Below are positions 46,301 through 59,400 of a stretch of DNA of 64,000 bases, piece after piece. The DNA lies in NCBI GenBank assembly GCA_903813345.2, contig CAIIXF020000006.1:1858001-1922000 (forward strand). Reading direction: 5' to 3'. The first letter of the stretch is position 1. Each line of letters opens with the position of its first letter. This DNA comes from Owenia fusiformis (taxonomy: Eukaryota > Annelida > Polychaeta > Sabellida > Oweniidae). Below the pieces are notes generated by a model. That model was given only the letters and a program-made list of their open reading frames with translations. It was not told where the DNA came from and searched no databases. The translations under genes were made by a program, and so were the position numbers.

Positions 46301-49300
46301 AGAATTCCACTTTAAAAATTAATGATAAGATCAGTATAACATAAACAGAGGCCCTTTATAAGATATCATCTGTCACAAGACCAGTGTATGACACTTTTGT
46401 TATCAATTGTTTAGCAATTTGAAAAAGCACAAGTATAGAAATTTTAGGCTTGAATCTACAATTTTTGTTATTTTGTTTTTATCATACTTTTACTATATTT
46501 TTTACTCTATGTAATTCTTTGAAAACATGTAAGGTTGAACAGCATTTTCATATAAGCTAAGGTCGAAGCAGTTTTTCCTGCTTCCACCCTCCTGCTTCAA
46601 GGAAGGGTTGATTTTGTTCCAGTCACATCTTGATTTTTGTCCTGTCAGTGCTGTCATCTCTTAATTTTGGTCCTGTTATATTCTAAGAGGGTAATTTCTT
46701 ACAAATACTATACTCTCTCAACAATCTGCATGTGATTCATCTCTGGAAAAATATCAACACATTCCTGGTATTTTTGTTACTTATCCAAAATTTATTTTTT
46801 GCTTGTAAATCCCTAAAAATATGTAGGAATTTTTAATTTTGAATCATATATCCTGCTTATCATATATACTATGTAAAGAATCCATGAAAATCATTAAAAT
46901 GTAATGCTTGTAATGTTGTTTATATGGCTGATAGACTAGTAAGGGCCTTTGTCTAATAATCATAATATTGACAGTTTTGATACTTGGTTTGTGAATTCCT
47001 ATAATGTTTTATTTGGTGTTGTATCGTTCATGATACTAATTTTGATTTTTGAATGTATTTTCAGAAAGAGCGAAGGAGTGACAAGTGGTGCATGAAGTTC
47101 CCTTCTTATATAAGGGAATCTCATGTTTGTTTGGAAGCAGTCAGATAAACAGGTATATAGAAGTGCATGGTACAGTTACCGTTGCATGGGAATGAAAGGA
47201 GGTACACCCGTAATCATAAAACACCAAATGGTACATGGTGAATAAAGTGTGATACACAGAGTGGCGCATGGTGTAGCGGTAGGCGGTTGAAAAGCCCACC
47301 ATGCCGCAGTGAATATTAAGATGATAAGGAAAGCTAACAAACTGACTGTTACTCAGGATTCACCAACAGCCGCAAGATTAGCTAATTATCGTGGTGAAGG
47401 AACCACTCCTTTAGCAGGGCAAGCTTACCCACCTCCTATAAGCCCTATAGCTATCGGCACAATCTCACCCCCATTGACCTCCCCAGATACGGACTCGGAA
47501 ATGCAGGCCTCTCCCAGTAGCAGTCCTGGGACCTCCCATGATGTCACTGTTGACCTGGCTGCCGATCTTGAGGCTCAACACTTCCTCAAAGACAAGGTAG
47601 GTCTCCTTTCATTCACTAAGTTCATGTTATATAACATTCTTTCTCTTGTATTGTCATGTTGGGAAATTAGAGAGAAGGGCTGCTTTTTAGAGACATTAAA
47701 TATGCAAGAATTCTCCACTGGGAGCAAACCTCTAAATTACCTATTATTGTTTGAAAAATTAATTAAATTTAGCTAAAATGTTAGTTTTTCAAAGTTTTTC
47801 AATTTCCTAACCAGCTTTATCATATCCGTAGATAGGTTAACCATGATGCAGCATTCAGTTGTTGTGGAAATGAGAGATTGCTGCATGTATGTCTTATGTG
47901 GTCATCAGAATGGGTTAAAAAGTTCTCACAGACAAGAGACACTAAAAGCACTGTAGTCAATGTGATTTCAAAAAGAAAAATGTTCTGATTTGTATCCCTA
48001 AATGCATCAGTTTGACTAAGCTTCTTAAAGAGAACTTTGTCTAAATGTCTTGTAATGTCATAAACAAATTTGACCACTGATCTGTCTTGCATTAATAGAT
48101 AAATCTTAGGAGAACTTTCTGACTAAATAAATCCATGATATGATGTTTATGTTAATGACTTACCTCTAACTTGCTCAGAAAGCATTCCTCAAAGTCCTGT
48201 AACATAAAATACATTGTGGGATCTACAGCCTCTTGGAGGACATGTACTAGCATTAGATGAAACAGACATAAATTTATCTTCATCATAAACTTCAAGTAGA
48301 TGTAGAAGGCAATCAAAAACACTGGAGTAAGAAGTGGGGAATAGCAGTCTCCAATTACCCAGATGTGAGTAGGTAGTTACCATTATCACCACCAGGTAGC
48401 TGATATGGGGTAAATAACATGGCAGGGTATTAGAGTATTCCCTTAAACTTGAATATTCATCAGTTTTAGTGGTTCCATTTTCATATTACCCTAGTGTATC
48501 TGATAGTTATACAAATTGAAATATGTGCAGTAAAAGAAAATATTATCTGTCCAGTATAAGAAGAGATATTTCACCTTTTAGTGATTTTATAACATGGGGT
48601 CTATGGGGATTCTCCCCGACCTAGAAGTCACATTTTCAAAAAAAATTAAATTTTCAAAGTTGATGAACACTTTTTAAAACCACATTTCTAGATGTAATTA
48701 ATATAGATTTCAAATATGATATCACTTTGTCATTGACTGAATTTTGAATTTCTAATGACGTAAATCAAAATTATTTCTAGTCACATCTAGTGCATTCTAT
48801 GTGATTTTATGACAATAGTGTTAGATATATATAAAGATTGCCCTGATACATCAAAAAATCTTCAATATATTGTTGATCAATCAAAAAATACCAGCAGGGT
48901 TTTTCTGGTAAATGAGGAAATTTGAATTTCTCAAAATGCACTTGATGAAGAATACCTTCAATTTTAGGAAACACTAATTTAACAGATATTCTATTTAAGA
49001 ACCACAAGTCATTTTTCATTAGATTTTTCATGTTCTGTTGATGAATATTTAGATGAGTAGACAGGGTGATGTATAGATATGGAGACATGATGAAAACACT
49101 TGGCATTTTGTGGCGTATGGAATCACTGTGGCATACAGAATCATGACTATGTTTTGTGGTTGAATTCTATATGTTAGACTTCTTTATGGCACCAGGCTTG
49201 TTTATGGCACCATATTTCAGGACAGTAAATCTTGAAATTTTGTCAACTAGGCTATTGAGTGAGAGGTAGAGGTATACTTGGAGTTTTCTTTTTGTAGAAA

Positions 49301-52300
49301 ATGGAAATGCAAAAGCACTAATTAGAAATCTTGTCCGAAATGTTGAAAATCTTGTCATTTTTTAAACCTCAACTTTTAAAATGTATAATAAGCCTCAAAT
49401 TTATAATTGTGGCATAACATACATAGAAATGACCATGAAAATACCATTATCACATATCAGTATTATCAGTGAAGGAAGTCTCCATGTGTATCTTTTGAAG
49501 ACAAGTAAGATGTACTGGTACAAGCAGTTTAAGCTGTTTCTGTTTTCCTTTATAGATTTTCATGTGCCCCATGTCTGTATCATATAAATTGTTCACAATA
49601 TCTTAATAATTAAAGTAAGAATTGACACTCATATTTTTGCTTGGTCCCAAAATAGCTACCTGACCAGTCTTCAGGTAGTTATATGCACCTACTGTATTAG
49701 GTTTTACAAGTTGCTTATCTGTTTTCAAGCTTAACCAAAAGAAAACATTGATCAATGGAAAAGATTAATTTTTCTCAAAGGGTTTGAGCAAATTATTTCA
49801 GAGACAGGTAGAAAATAATTACTTGAGGAAATAAAATGTAAGGTAATTGTTCTTTGAAGTCTGGTAGAAAAGCAAAGTAAGTTTTGAGCATCAAGAGTTC
49901 AATTAAAATTTTGTCAAAATCAGAATATTTGCTGAGGCTTTATTCTGGAAAGCAAATCTTTAAGGAAGTCAACATCATCTAAATTCAAATGGAGGAGTTA
50001 CAACTAAACAACATATGAAAGTTATAATAGAACTGCATAAATGCATATTTGCAGCATGTCATGACAAATCATACAGCTTCTTTATTGATTTTAGAAACAT
50101 CAAGTTCTTACTTTGGAAATCCAAGTTGTTGATACATAGTTTTACTAGATATGTGACTAATAAATATTTAGGCCAATATGAAATAAGAATCTGTTTCAGA
50201 GTTACCAACTAACCTGGACTGGGGTTCTTACTCTAAAATGAAAAAGCAGAAGTCTTATTGTGTACATACTTGCTTCCTGTATATCACTTTTATATAATAG
50301 GGCTCTCTCTCAAATGATGGAGTTTAGTAGCTTTCACTAGGCTTTCTCATTTCTTATATTTTTTAATTGGTGGTATTATAACTATTTAATTTTCCAAATT
50401 TCATGAGCTTAAATTATGGGACTTTTCTCTGAGTTAATAATTTTATATTTTTGAGGTAATTTTGAAATTCTTTGGACTTTTTCAGTCAGTAAAATTTAAG
50501 GTATTCTGAGAACAGGATTTTAATATAGCACTAAAATCTAATAGTAATAGGATATATTGTTTCTGTTCATGATCGCCATTTTCACTTAATCATAATTTTT
50601 AACTTCAAATTGTTCCAGCTCGAGTCTTTGTTGTAAATGTTTTTTTTAGTATCACCAAAATGTAAAGAAAACAAATAATCATCATAAAACGAGCTTGGAT
50701 ATGACGAAGTAGTTTTAACTCATAGATCACTTTTGTATCTTAAAGGTTCGTGAAGTTGCCATACATGTATTTTAAAATTATATAAATTTATCCTCATTGA
50801 TTCTAGCTCAAAATTTTTTGATGGACAAAATAATAGATTAAAGCAGAGGTGGCGTTAACGCAATTTTTTACGTTTTTTACTCACATTTTTGCAACTCTGA
50901 CGCAAATATTCATTGTCTACCGAGTCTTTCTGACGCACGTTTGTTCACATGCAAAATCCCCGCTTGGTACTTGGTTAAATTGATCCCTATACGTGAAAAT
51001 ACGTGATTCGTGATCAAATTCATAATTTTGCTAATTCCGGAAATCTAACATTTCGTTCAGCGCAATCGAGCCTCCTTCCTACCGATCATTTTCTCCATTC
51101 GGTATTTCATATAATTTTTAAAGCCCTGTGATTCAGATTCAATGATAAACTTGAAAACATTGATCGATCCCTTGATTTGTTTATCTCGTGAAGCACGTTG
51201 CTAGGGGGCGTATCAAAAATGCAATAAAACGAACATAACATTGAACAATAATTTATTAATTTCATACTCCCTTCTAAGGATTTTAGTGATCGTATATTTA
51301 TCTAAATTACCGCATAAAATCTTCCCTTGAATGTTCACACGCTAGATTTACGAACCTTTAGTTTCCTTCGCAAGTTCGCAAAATTCCTTCGCTAAGTAAG
51401 CAAGTTTCCTTGAGCCGTCCCCTTCATCAGCATGCGCAGATGTAATGCGCAGTAGGTTTATCAATGGTGCTCACAGTGACCGATCTATCGTAAGTTTTCA
51501 CCAAGTATTTTCAATTAACTCCCTCAAGTTAAGATCTTCGATTCACTAGATCTGAAGCTGATCCTATGAAGATAGATAATGGGCACATGAAAATCCAGTC
51601 GATCGCACATTAAGGGGGGTAATGATGATAAATTAGGTATGAAAACAAATCTACTTTCGGTTTCATTTGATCAGCTATAATTACAAGATTCTACCGTATT
51701 CAATTTAAATGATGCCCAGTATTGTAGTCGGACTTATATTGCCGTTTTAGACTTTGGAATGATTGCAAAAATGTTGAATTTCAACATGAAACGCTTTGAC
51801 CCCAATTTGTGTAACTCCACACAGGGAGAAACTCCTCTCCCACTCCATTCACACCCATGACTCGCTGGACCAGATAATCAGATGATTAATAGTGACATTT
51901 TTCTTGCAATTGCCTAATTAATTAATTGTTAGTTGTTAATGTGCTATAAGAGTACAATAAAAGGTATGCACAAAATCAAAAAATAGATTTTGTATGTGGT
52001 TTCTACATTTTGTATGCATTTTTACTCAAGAAAAACACTTTTATAGCTTTGACTCAACTTTTTTTCTTGTGACTCACTTTTTTGAAACTACCTGAGTCAT
52101 GATGACTCACAAAAATATATGCCTACCGCCACCGCTGTTAAAGCATCCGTAAAATATAGTTTAGAGGTTCTTTTTTAGAAGTTTTTTGGAGGATAAATTA
52201 TTTTATAGATATTTTTATCACATTTTTTTTATAAGTATATTCTCATTTTTATTTAAGTATATTTACATTTTTTGTAATTGTATACATGTTTTCACATTTT

Positions 52301-55300
52301 TTTTTACAATTGTATATTCACATTTTAATTCAGCTTCATTCCTATTCATCCAAAATTGTGTGATCCCTGGAGCAATCTTTTTGTACAACGGACCACAAAT
52401 ATTACCTAGTTTGGAGACCCCACAATCTCCTTCCATCAAATACATGGAATTCATTAATATTAATCCCCCAGGGTAGCATTCAGTTGTGAGAAAAATCTAG
52501 GGTATCGTTTTTTGTCCTTATCCTCACCCCATAACCTTCACCTCCTTTGGTGCAAGTCAATTAATCAGATCTACAGCAGACAAAATCACTGTATTCACTG
52601 ATTCAGGGTGGCCAGGCTATTATTGCATGCTATATTACCCTGAAGAGTTCAATATACCCTGGATCCCAGAGGATTGTACAAGATGAAACTCTCTTTTAAA
52701 GAAGCATAATTATTCTAAACTATTTAAAAGGGTATTGTTGATATACATACCAAAATTTGCTTTTTGTATATTTTTCTCGTGAATTTTTGAAAGAATTATA
52801 TTAAACATATTTTGAACCTTTCTTTTTTTGTTGTACAATGTTTTTTTATTTTTTTATTTAGTTTTTATTTAATCACATGGTAATTGATTCTAAGCTTAAA
52901 ATTGCTTACAAGGATTAGGCTTTCATATAACAATTGTCCTTTTCTGAATTTTAACATGAAAAAGTATGTCTGCATGGTATTCCATATAGCAATGGATGCA
53001 TCTCAAGAAAAATGTTTTGTATACAGTTTGGTTTTAATAGAATCTATGAGTCAGTTGGCCTCTCCTACACTTACAAGCGCATCCCGCATCCCTGGGATAA
53101 TAGGTATGAAATTTCTTATTTTTAGCAACAAATGTAATATCTAAATATTTATTTTTATATGTAAGTATGAGTGACATATTGTAAATGCATAAATCAGGTA
53201 GATGAAAACATGTCAACATGAGATTTTTACCTGGATAGCATTGAGCCCATCTTTTAGAAGCTTTATTAGACTCTATTAGTGAGATTACTTATTGGGTTGT
53301 CCTCACTGTGACCCTTATACATCCAGGCCTTGTGAAATTAATAAAATCATGCATAAAACACTGGCAAAGTAATTAATAAGGTTGTAGAATAGAATTAGTA
53401 TGAGGACTTCATAGCCGGTGTATTTTTGTGATAGTACACTTAACCTGCTCAGGTCATGCACATATTTAATGTGTTCAAACTGGAGCTTTAAATCGCTCAT
53501 TTTTTTCCAAATTAAAGGACGATTCTCGGTTTGGAGAACAGTCTCCTGGGCTAATTTTTTTTTTCATGAAAAATATAGAAATATTACCCAAATTAAACTA
53601 TGAATATTCAAAAGAGGACATTTAAATCTACAAGATGTAAAAATAACAAATTGGTCTGAAGCAGGGATAACGCTCAATTTGACCGATTCAATAAAATACA
53701 AGTCTCGATTTGGGGGAAAAAGTTCATCAGTGTACTGCGCTAATATTTTTTTGCGAAAAATCTAGAAATATTACCCAAATTAAATTATGACTATTCAAAA
53801 GAAGATATTCAAATCTATATTATGTAAAAAAATCAAATTTGTCCGAAGCAGGGATAATGCTCATTTAGATTGATGAACTTCGTTCTCCAAACCGAGAATC
53901 GTCCTTTGTTATATTCTAACAGTATTCCTGGTCTAGTTACAATATCCATTTTCAATAAATCAAAATAAATTTGAAATTAAATTGAAATTCATGATTGCAT
54001 CTAATGATCCCATGTATTTAGATTTTTATAGCACCACTAAATTCTGTTCATTTTTGCTTTTCTTGCTAACATGATTTCTTTTGATATTTAGATGGTACAT
54101 ATTGGATATGCACGGGCTTCACTAGATTTTCTCAAAACAGGCTAAGTAAATGAAAACAACTGGCAAAATTAATGTAAATCATAAATTTAACATGGAAATG
54201 TTGAAAAGTTCCTAAAAACAACAGGCGATTTTGTGAAAACAACCGGTGAAAATTGTCTGCTGCTAATAAAACCCCTGGATATGTGTTTGAAATTTGAGTT
54301 GAAATTTGAAAGTGTGAGATTGACCAAAATGACTTTGAAATCAATATTCAAATGTAGTATTTATGACATACAAGTATTAACAGATTTCCAATTACATCTG
54401 GAATCCGCCACTGGATTGGAAAATGATGTATTTTAGAAATTTGACAATACCAAACCAATGTTAGTCAGTTTTTTTTATTTTATTTATATTAGGCTGGACT
54501 TGATAAGTCAGTGGGGTATGTTAATCATTTCCCTTTACTATTAGTGACTTGACAACTCTAGTCCTGCTGCCAGGACTGGACTACTCTAGTCCTGCTGCCA
54601 GGACTGGACTACTCTAGTCCTGCTGCCAGGACTGGACTACTCTAGTCCTGCTGCCAGGACTTGACTACTCTAGTCCTGCTGCCAGGACTGGACTACTCTA
54701 GTCCTGCTGCCAGGACTGGACTACTCTAGTCCTGCTGCCAGGACTGGACTACTCTAGTCCTGTTGCCAGGACTGGACTACTTTAGATCAGTAGTAGATTT
54801 AATTTTGCTGGCAAGACAGACAAATCTAGCTTTAAACCAAGAATTGACTTTTCATTGAAGTATAAATAGGATAATTAAATAGGTTATGATTTTTTATTCT
54901 CTATCAATATAGAGAATAATAATATAAAATAACATCATGTTTGTTTTAATATTTTTATTTCAGAAAATACTATGTTACAGGGTGTTTCAATTCTATTTCT
55001 AATATCTGTACAATCACACATGTAATGCATTTGTCTTTAATTCAATTACAAAAGTAGGTTCTGTTCTTATGAAGTGTTTATTTACATGAATTGTGTGATA
55101 ATATCATCATGGTTATTTCAATAAAGTTATATATTTTATTTCAGGAAATACTGTGTTACAGGGTGTTTCAAATCTATTTCTATATCTGTACAATCACACA
55201 TGTATTAAACATGAAATGCATTTGTCTTTAAATTCAATTACAAAATGACAAAAATAGGTTCTGTTCTTATGAAGTGTATATTTACATGAAATGTGTGGTA

Positions 55301-55580
55301 GTATCACCATGGTTGTTTTAATAAAGTTATATTATTTATTTCAGGAAATACTATGTTACAGGGTGTTTTGATTCTATTAAAATATGTACTGTATTTGTCT
55401 TTAATTTGATATTTGACAATAAGGAAAATGCTATAATCTCCATAATAATTGCACTTTTTAACTTGTATATTTTACTGTACTTCCAGGTGATGGTGTTTTG
55501 CTATGCTTTCTTCTTCAACCTCACCAAGCTTTAACTACTCACCATCTACACCTTAGACCTTTACCAACTACCACAATAAA
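43320..55580 (+). CDS. Tentative gene with a short Pro/Ser-rich product
   Basis: Not recognised. The best-supported exon is 47065-47596: acceptor tgtattttcag, donor gtaggt, with a 92-codon frame from ATG 47321 rich in Pro, Ser and Thr (PPPISPIAIG, SPPLTSPDTDSE) and ending in acidic/hydrophobic DLAADLEAQHFLKDK. It ends in phase 0, and 53027-53103 (acceptor atacag, donor gtatga) continues in phase for 25 residues (YESVGLSYTYKRIPHPWDN). Joining to the exon at 55487 (acceptor cttccag) gives Arg then a stop, with AATAAA at 55575-55580. A possible upstream exon 43320-43394 ends at a gtgggt donor. The 5' leader of the 47-kb exon has a complete mini-frame (ATGCCGCAGTGA at 47301). The exon chain is my inference; the 47-kb exon is the firmest part. 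Confidence 0.35.
44342..44374. mobile_element. Decayed CATGGGC palindrome, copy 5
   Basis: CATGGGCTTTCG at 44351 followed by a partial partner ending GTCCCATG at 44374. No flanking duplication is visible, so membership of the family is uncertain. Confidence 0.4.
44375..47060. other. Intron or spacer, nothing recognised
   Basis: AT-rich. A short ttttcaacag(g/t) motif recurs three times at 44995-45070. No exon, RNA gene or bounded repeat seen. Confidence 0.4.
47600..50843. other. Intron or spacer, nothing recognised
   Basis: No open frame here has splice or family support on either strand. Low-complexity AT sequence only. Confidence 0.4.
50844..52137. mobile_element. hAT-like non-autonomous element, 1.29 kb
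   Basis: The left end CAGAGGTGGCGTTAACGC matches the complement of the right end (gcctaccgccaccgctg). Flanked by TTAAAG on both sides (50838-50843 and 52138-52143), extendable to TTAAAGCA if the first two bases of the left end belong to the target. CAG-GGTGGC ends suit the hAT superfamily. No transposase frame remains. Confidence 0.75.
52145..53026. other. T-rich spacer
   Basis: Long T tracts and repeated ttcacatttttt motifs (about 52200-52330). No gene. Confidence 0.4.
53514..53907. mobile_element. MITE with 26-bp perfect inverted ends and two internal repeats
   Basis: AAAGGACGATTCTCGGTTTG begins at 53514 and its exact complement ends at 53907; the match covers 26 bp. Inside are two copies of a ~190-bp unit (ctaattttttttt...gaagcagggataacgctca and ctaatatttttttgc...gaagcagggataatgctca). 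No clear target duplication. Confidence 0.85.
54551..54785. repeat. Minisatellite, 8 x 28 bp, each unit a hairpin
   Basis: Eight copies of AGTCCTGctgcCAGGACT joined by ggactactct. Each unit has 7-bp perfect arms around a 4-nt loop. One copy has a single t/g change (ggacttgac) and the last has ctgttg, so the array is nearly homogeneous and recent. Confidence 0.95.
54950..55400 (+). repeat. Tandem repeat, ~185-200 bp, 2.3 copies, starting at splice-acceptor-like sequence
   Basis: Copies begin near 54954, 55134 and 55335. Each starts with tttatttcag followed by (a/g)aaatact(a/g)tgttacag and carries gttctgttcttatgaagtgt and ataaagttatat. The third copy is cut short. They sit just before the candidate last exon of the plus-strand gene and could act as alternative 3' exons; no expression evidence. 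Confidence 0.85.
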
Positions 55581-55599
55581 CTAACTGTCTGTCTGCCTG

Positions 55600-56472
55600 G
55601 TGTGCTTATCCTGTGTAGTACCTACACCCTCACCCTCACCCTGCATGCTAACAAAGCAACAAGATTATAGATTGTAGAACTAGATAGATAGTCTGACTGT
55701 TTACTTCTTTTACACTTTCTGCACCTTTATTGTACCTTGCTATTCATGTAATCCCCATGTAAAACCTGCAATATTCATGACATTACTGCATTGCAGCATT
55801 GTTAGTTGACTGTAACATCCAGCAATGTTTAAATAATAATGGAAAAGATTAGTGCATACTGACATAAAACTAACAAGTGTGTTGTAAATTGTACTGAAAA
55901 CGTCAGTGTCATTTTTGAAGTTCAAACAATGACTTTAGCAGATTTATGATGTCATCAATTAACGTTGAAAAATTATGAACAGTTAGGCATCAAAAAGTTA
56001 TCATTTAAACTTGAAGCAATCTGAAAATATATTCAGAAAAATATTAATTAAGGATGTTCAATTCCAGAAAATGTGATCCCTAGTATTAGAAATGTCGATG
56101 AGTGAAAATCAAGTTTTAAGATGTGTTTCAAATATTTTCAAAATTGGTCAAGTTTTTCCGATTGCTTCAACCAACTGATGTCTAGTGACAGTATCAATAT
56201 TTGTAACCGTGCTCATCACATAGAATGGTCACAAGGAATGAGCGAGCTTAAAACATTGAACCCCATGTATACAGGTTTAGTTAACCTTAAATGCACATAG
56301 CGTAATATTAATATCAAAAGCATTAACAATCAAATGATAAATGCTAAAAGTGTTATACCCTCGATGTCAAACATGTATACAATGATGTTATACAGCAGAG
56401 GTTAATTAGTGTATCCCCAATCACCTAATCACCAGGAAATCTTCCCTTGATCAGAATACTTTTTGATGATGA
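55600..56472. other. Convergent 3' region
   Basis: Lies between the possible end of the plus-strand gene and the stop codon of the minus-strand ParB-like gene. No exon recognised; part is likely 3'-UTR of the latter. Confidence 0.4.
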
Positions 56473-59400
56473 TTAGTTCTGTTTTTTGAATTCCCTTTTA
56501 ATGTATTGCTTTTGTGAGTTTAACAATTTCTGGAATTTTGCTGAAAGGTGTATGTCCGAAAGGGGTTGTCCGTCCACCGTTATGCTTATATCTACGTCAA
56601 TATCTCCGTCATCTGCTTGGCCTTGTGAATTAACAAATTTGTGAAAGCTCCTTGACGTACTGACATTCCATTTTTCATCTGAAAATTAACATGTGAAGTA
56701 TTTTGTTACAATAAAATCTTTTGCTAAATTGTTTATATTTCAATTGATTTTAAAACATTATACAAATAGCATGATAGCGGCTGTCATTTTGGCACTATTT
56801 CTTGGAAAGGTGGCAGTCACTATTTGTTCATTATATACCCCATAGTACTCTGTAAACAAAAAAAGAATAAGAAGTCTTAATTTCAAGATTTAATGCTTAC
56901 AGGTTCTTAAAGGCATTTGCCAGGTTCTGAAAGGCATTTGCCATTCAACCCCTATAATCCCTGCTAGAGGCACTAGAAGGTAGATAAAAAAAGTTAATGA
57001 CTGTTGATATGACGTAACTGGTACTTAATAGTGCGTTTTTATGTAAGCAGGGATTTGGGACTTTAAGGGTGTTTTAAGTTTATCTATTTCACATCATGTG
57101 ACCATGACTAAGCCAATGAGCATCTAGAATACATATGGGGTACTATATTAATATACAAATAGTGACTGTCATAGAGGGAAATAGTGAAAAATAACCAGTT
57201 CACTGACATGTTCCCGAGGCTGCAGTCACTGGTGATTAGTACAATTCATCTTCCATGATACTAGCATCTTCCCCACTAGAGATTTATATATTAGGATTTT
57301 CCAAAAAATGATTTCGTATCATGCGAGCATAATTAAGCCACTAAGCATTTTGATTACTAATAATAAAAATAAGTTTACCACAAAATTCATTCAAACTGTC
57401 CAGGGTGACCATGTTGCGATTCACCGCCTCTTCCCATGTCACCTGGCTAATCTCATTCCATTCATGAATGAGCTGTGTCTGCCTCTGCTTTAAGTTCAGC
57501 CAGCTCTCTGCGTTGTGAAGTGGCCCAGTACTTGCCATTTGGAGGGCCTGGCGCCTTATCTCTCGATCGACGGAATTGCTAGTGATTCTCTGGAAGAACT
57601 GAAGATAAATATGCATTTAGTAAAACTAGTTACTGTAGTTCAACAGTCATGACATTGGTAATTCTCGTTAATAAATGAAACCCTTTTTATTTCTTTTAGT
57701 CTTTTACTAAATTCTGTTCCCTTTGATCACGTCATTAGTGAGCACAAATAATAGTCACAGCTAAATGCTCGCCATCTCTGTACTGTGTGCTGTGATGGGC
57801 ATCTAATCTCCAGCAGATCAACTCTACTGTACCCTGCGAGTCGAGTTAGAAGACGAAGCTCTCTTTTAAAAAGCGAAGTTGAACGAATGCAAACGAAGGG
57901 TAACACTACTGCTACTGTTATTATTTTGAGCAATTGAAGTTACATTTCATATAAGATGGTACCAGCTTCTGGACCTAATAAACATCTGACTGTATTGTTA
58001 GTGAGCATTTTTTTCTGTAACTAAAACTAAATACCTTCTGAGGAATGGACCCATTGGGATTTCTGGCCTCGTACATTGTAAATGCCTCCTCCACACGGGC
58101 CCATTCCTCATCCTGCAGTCTGGACACAGCAATGATGACAGTCATGCTTTCCTCCTTTAGAAGCTACAAAACAAGCTAAACTGTCAGTTTACAATATAAA
58201 CGAATATACAGGATCAATAGTTTCACCATTTAAATAAGCAATTTTTATCATTAAAATTCTATTGACGCCTTGTATTGACTGTTGCATGTACTTCTTTATA
58301 CATTTTTATATATTCTTTGTTATTGTTATAAACGTTTAGGCCATGCACTAATGATCAGTGGGCGTGCCAATAAATAAATAAAATGTATCATTACATGATT
58401 GCATTAGTCACAGTTAAATATGTAAATAGGAATGGACCAGAGTAGTTGCACAAATATTATTCCCAAAGTCTTTACATTATTAAAACATGTTGAACTTATT
58501 ATAATGCAGAAATATCATAAAACTAAGTTTTCAAAATCGCACTATTCTCGAATTTATTACATCATGACATTGATAATCAGTGTTGTCATTAACAGCCGGT
58601 CCACTGGTCATCATCTGGTTACTTTTGATACGGACCAGTTGATTTTTTCACTAGGTATAGGAAAATAACATTGCAACTGGTCCGTAATATCATTTTGACC
58701 AGCAGGTTTCAGCCCCTTAGTGTCTACACTGTTGATAATGTTTACCTTTGATTCAATTGTGCCAAAATGCTGTGCTAGTTTTGTTCTCAAAATTGTGATA
58801 GGTATGTCTCTATTCTTTAAGAACAAGTCACGCGCCTGCCGACATCGATCCTAAAAGTACAAATCCATTCATAAATGTTAACTAAAAAGTATCAATGAAT
58901 CAATCTGAAATTGATGAATTCAAACTTTGTTAAAAAGTTTAAAGAGTAACTATGCATGTTTAATTTTTTTTAAATCAAATGAAGGATAAGAATCAATGCA
59001 ATTTCTGTCATGCAATTACCTGGAAAGTTAATTTAAAGGTTGCCATTTTGCTATTGTGGTCATTTGCGATAGCTCTCGCCTCTTCAACGTCAAGGCCCAT
59101 ATAAATATGGACGGTAACTGTGCTGGAAAAACATAACAAAGTCATTGCAAAAACTAATTTTTTGTTTCGAAATGTATGATCAACCTGAAATGACAATTTT
59201 GTCACATATTTGGCTTTATGTAATCTTCCTTCTCAAAAAGTCAAATAGGAGACAGGGGCGTAGTTTTCTGTGCGATCTTGGCATTCAAAAGTTTCAAATG
59301 AGATGTGGCGTACGTTTTAAAGCTATTTTTCTTCTATCTAATACTTTTATTTATATATTTTTTGCGTTTGTTATGCGTTCTCAGTTGGAAATAATTGCCT

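Noticed and set aside
47271-47320. tRNA-like A box (tggtgtagcggtaggcgg) upstream of the 47-kb ATG
   Set aside because: No B box at the expected distance; it may be a SINE head fragment but cannot be supported.
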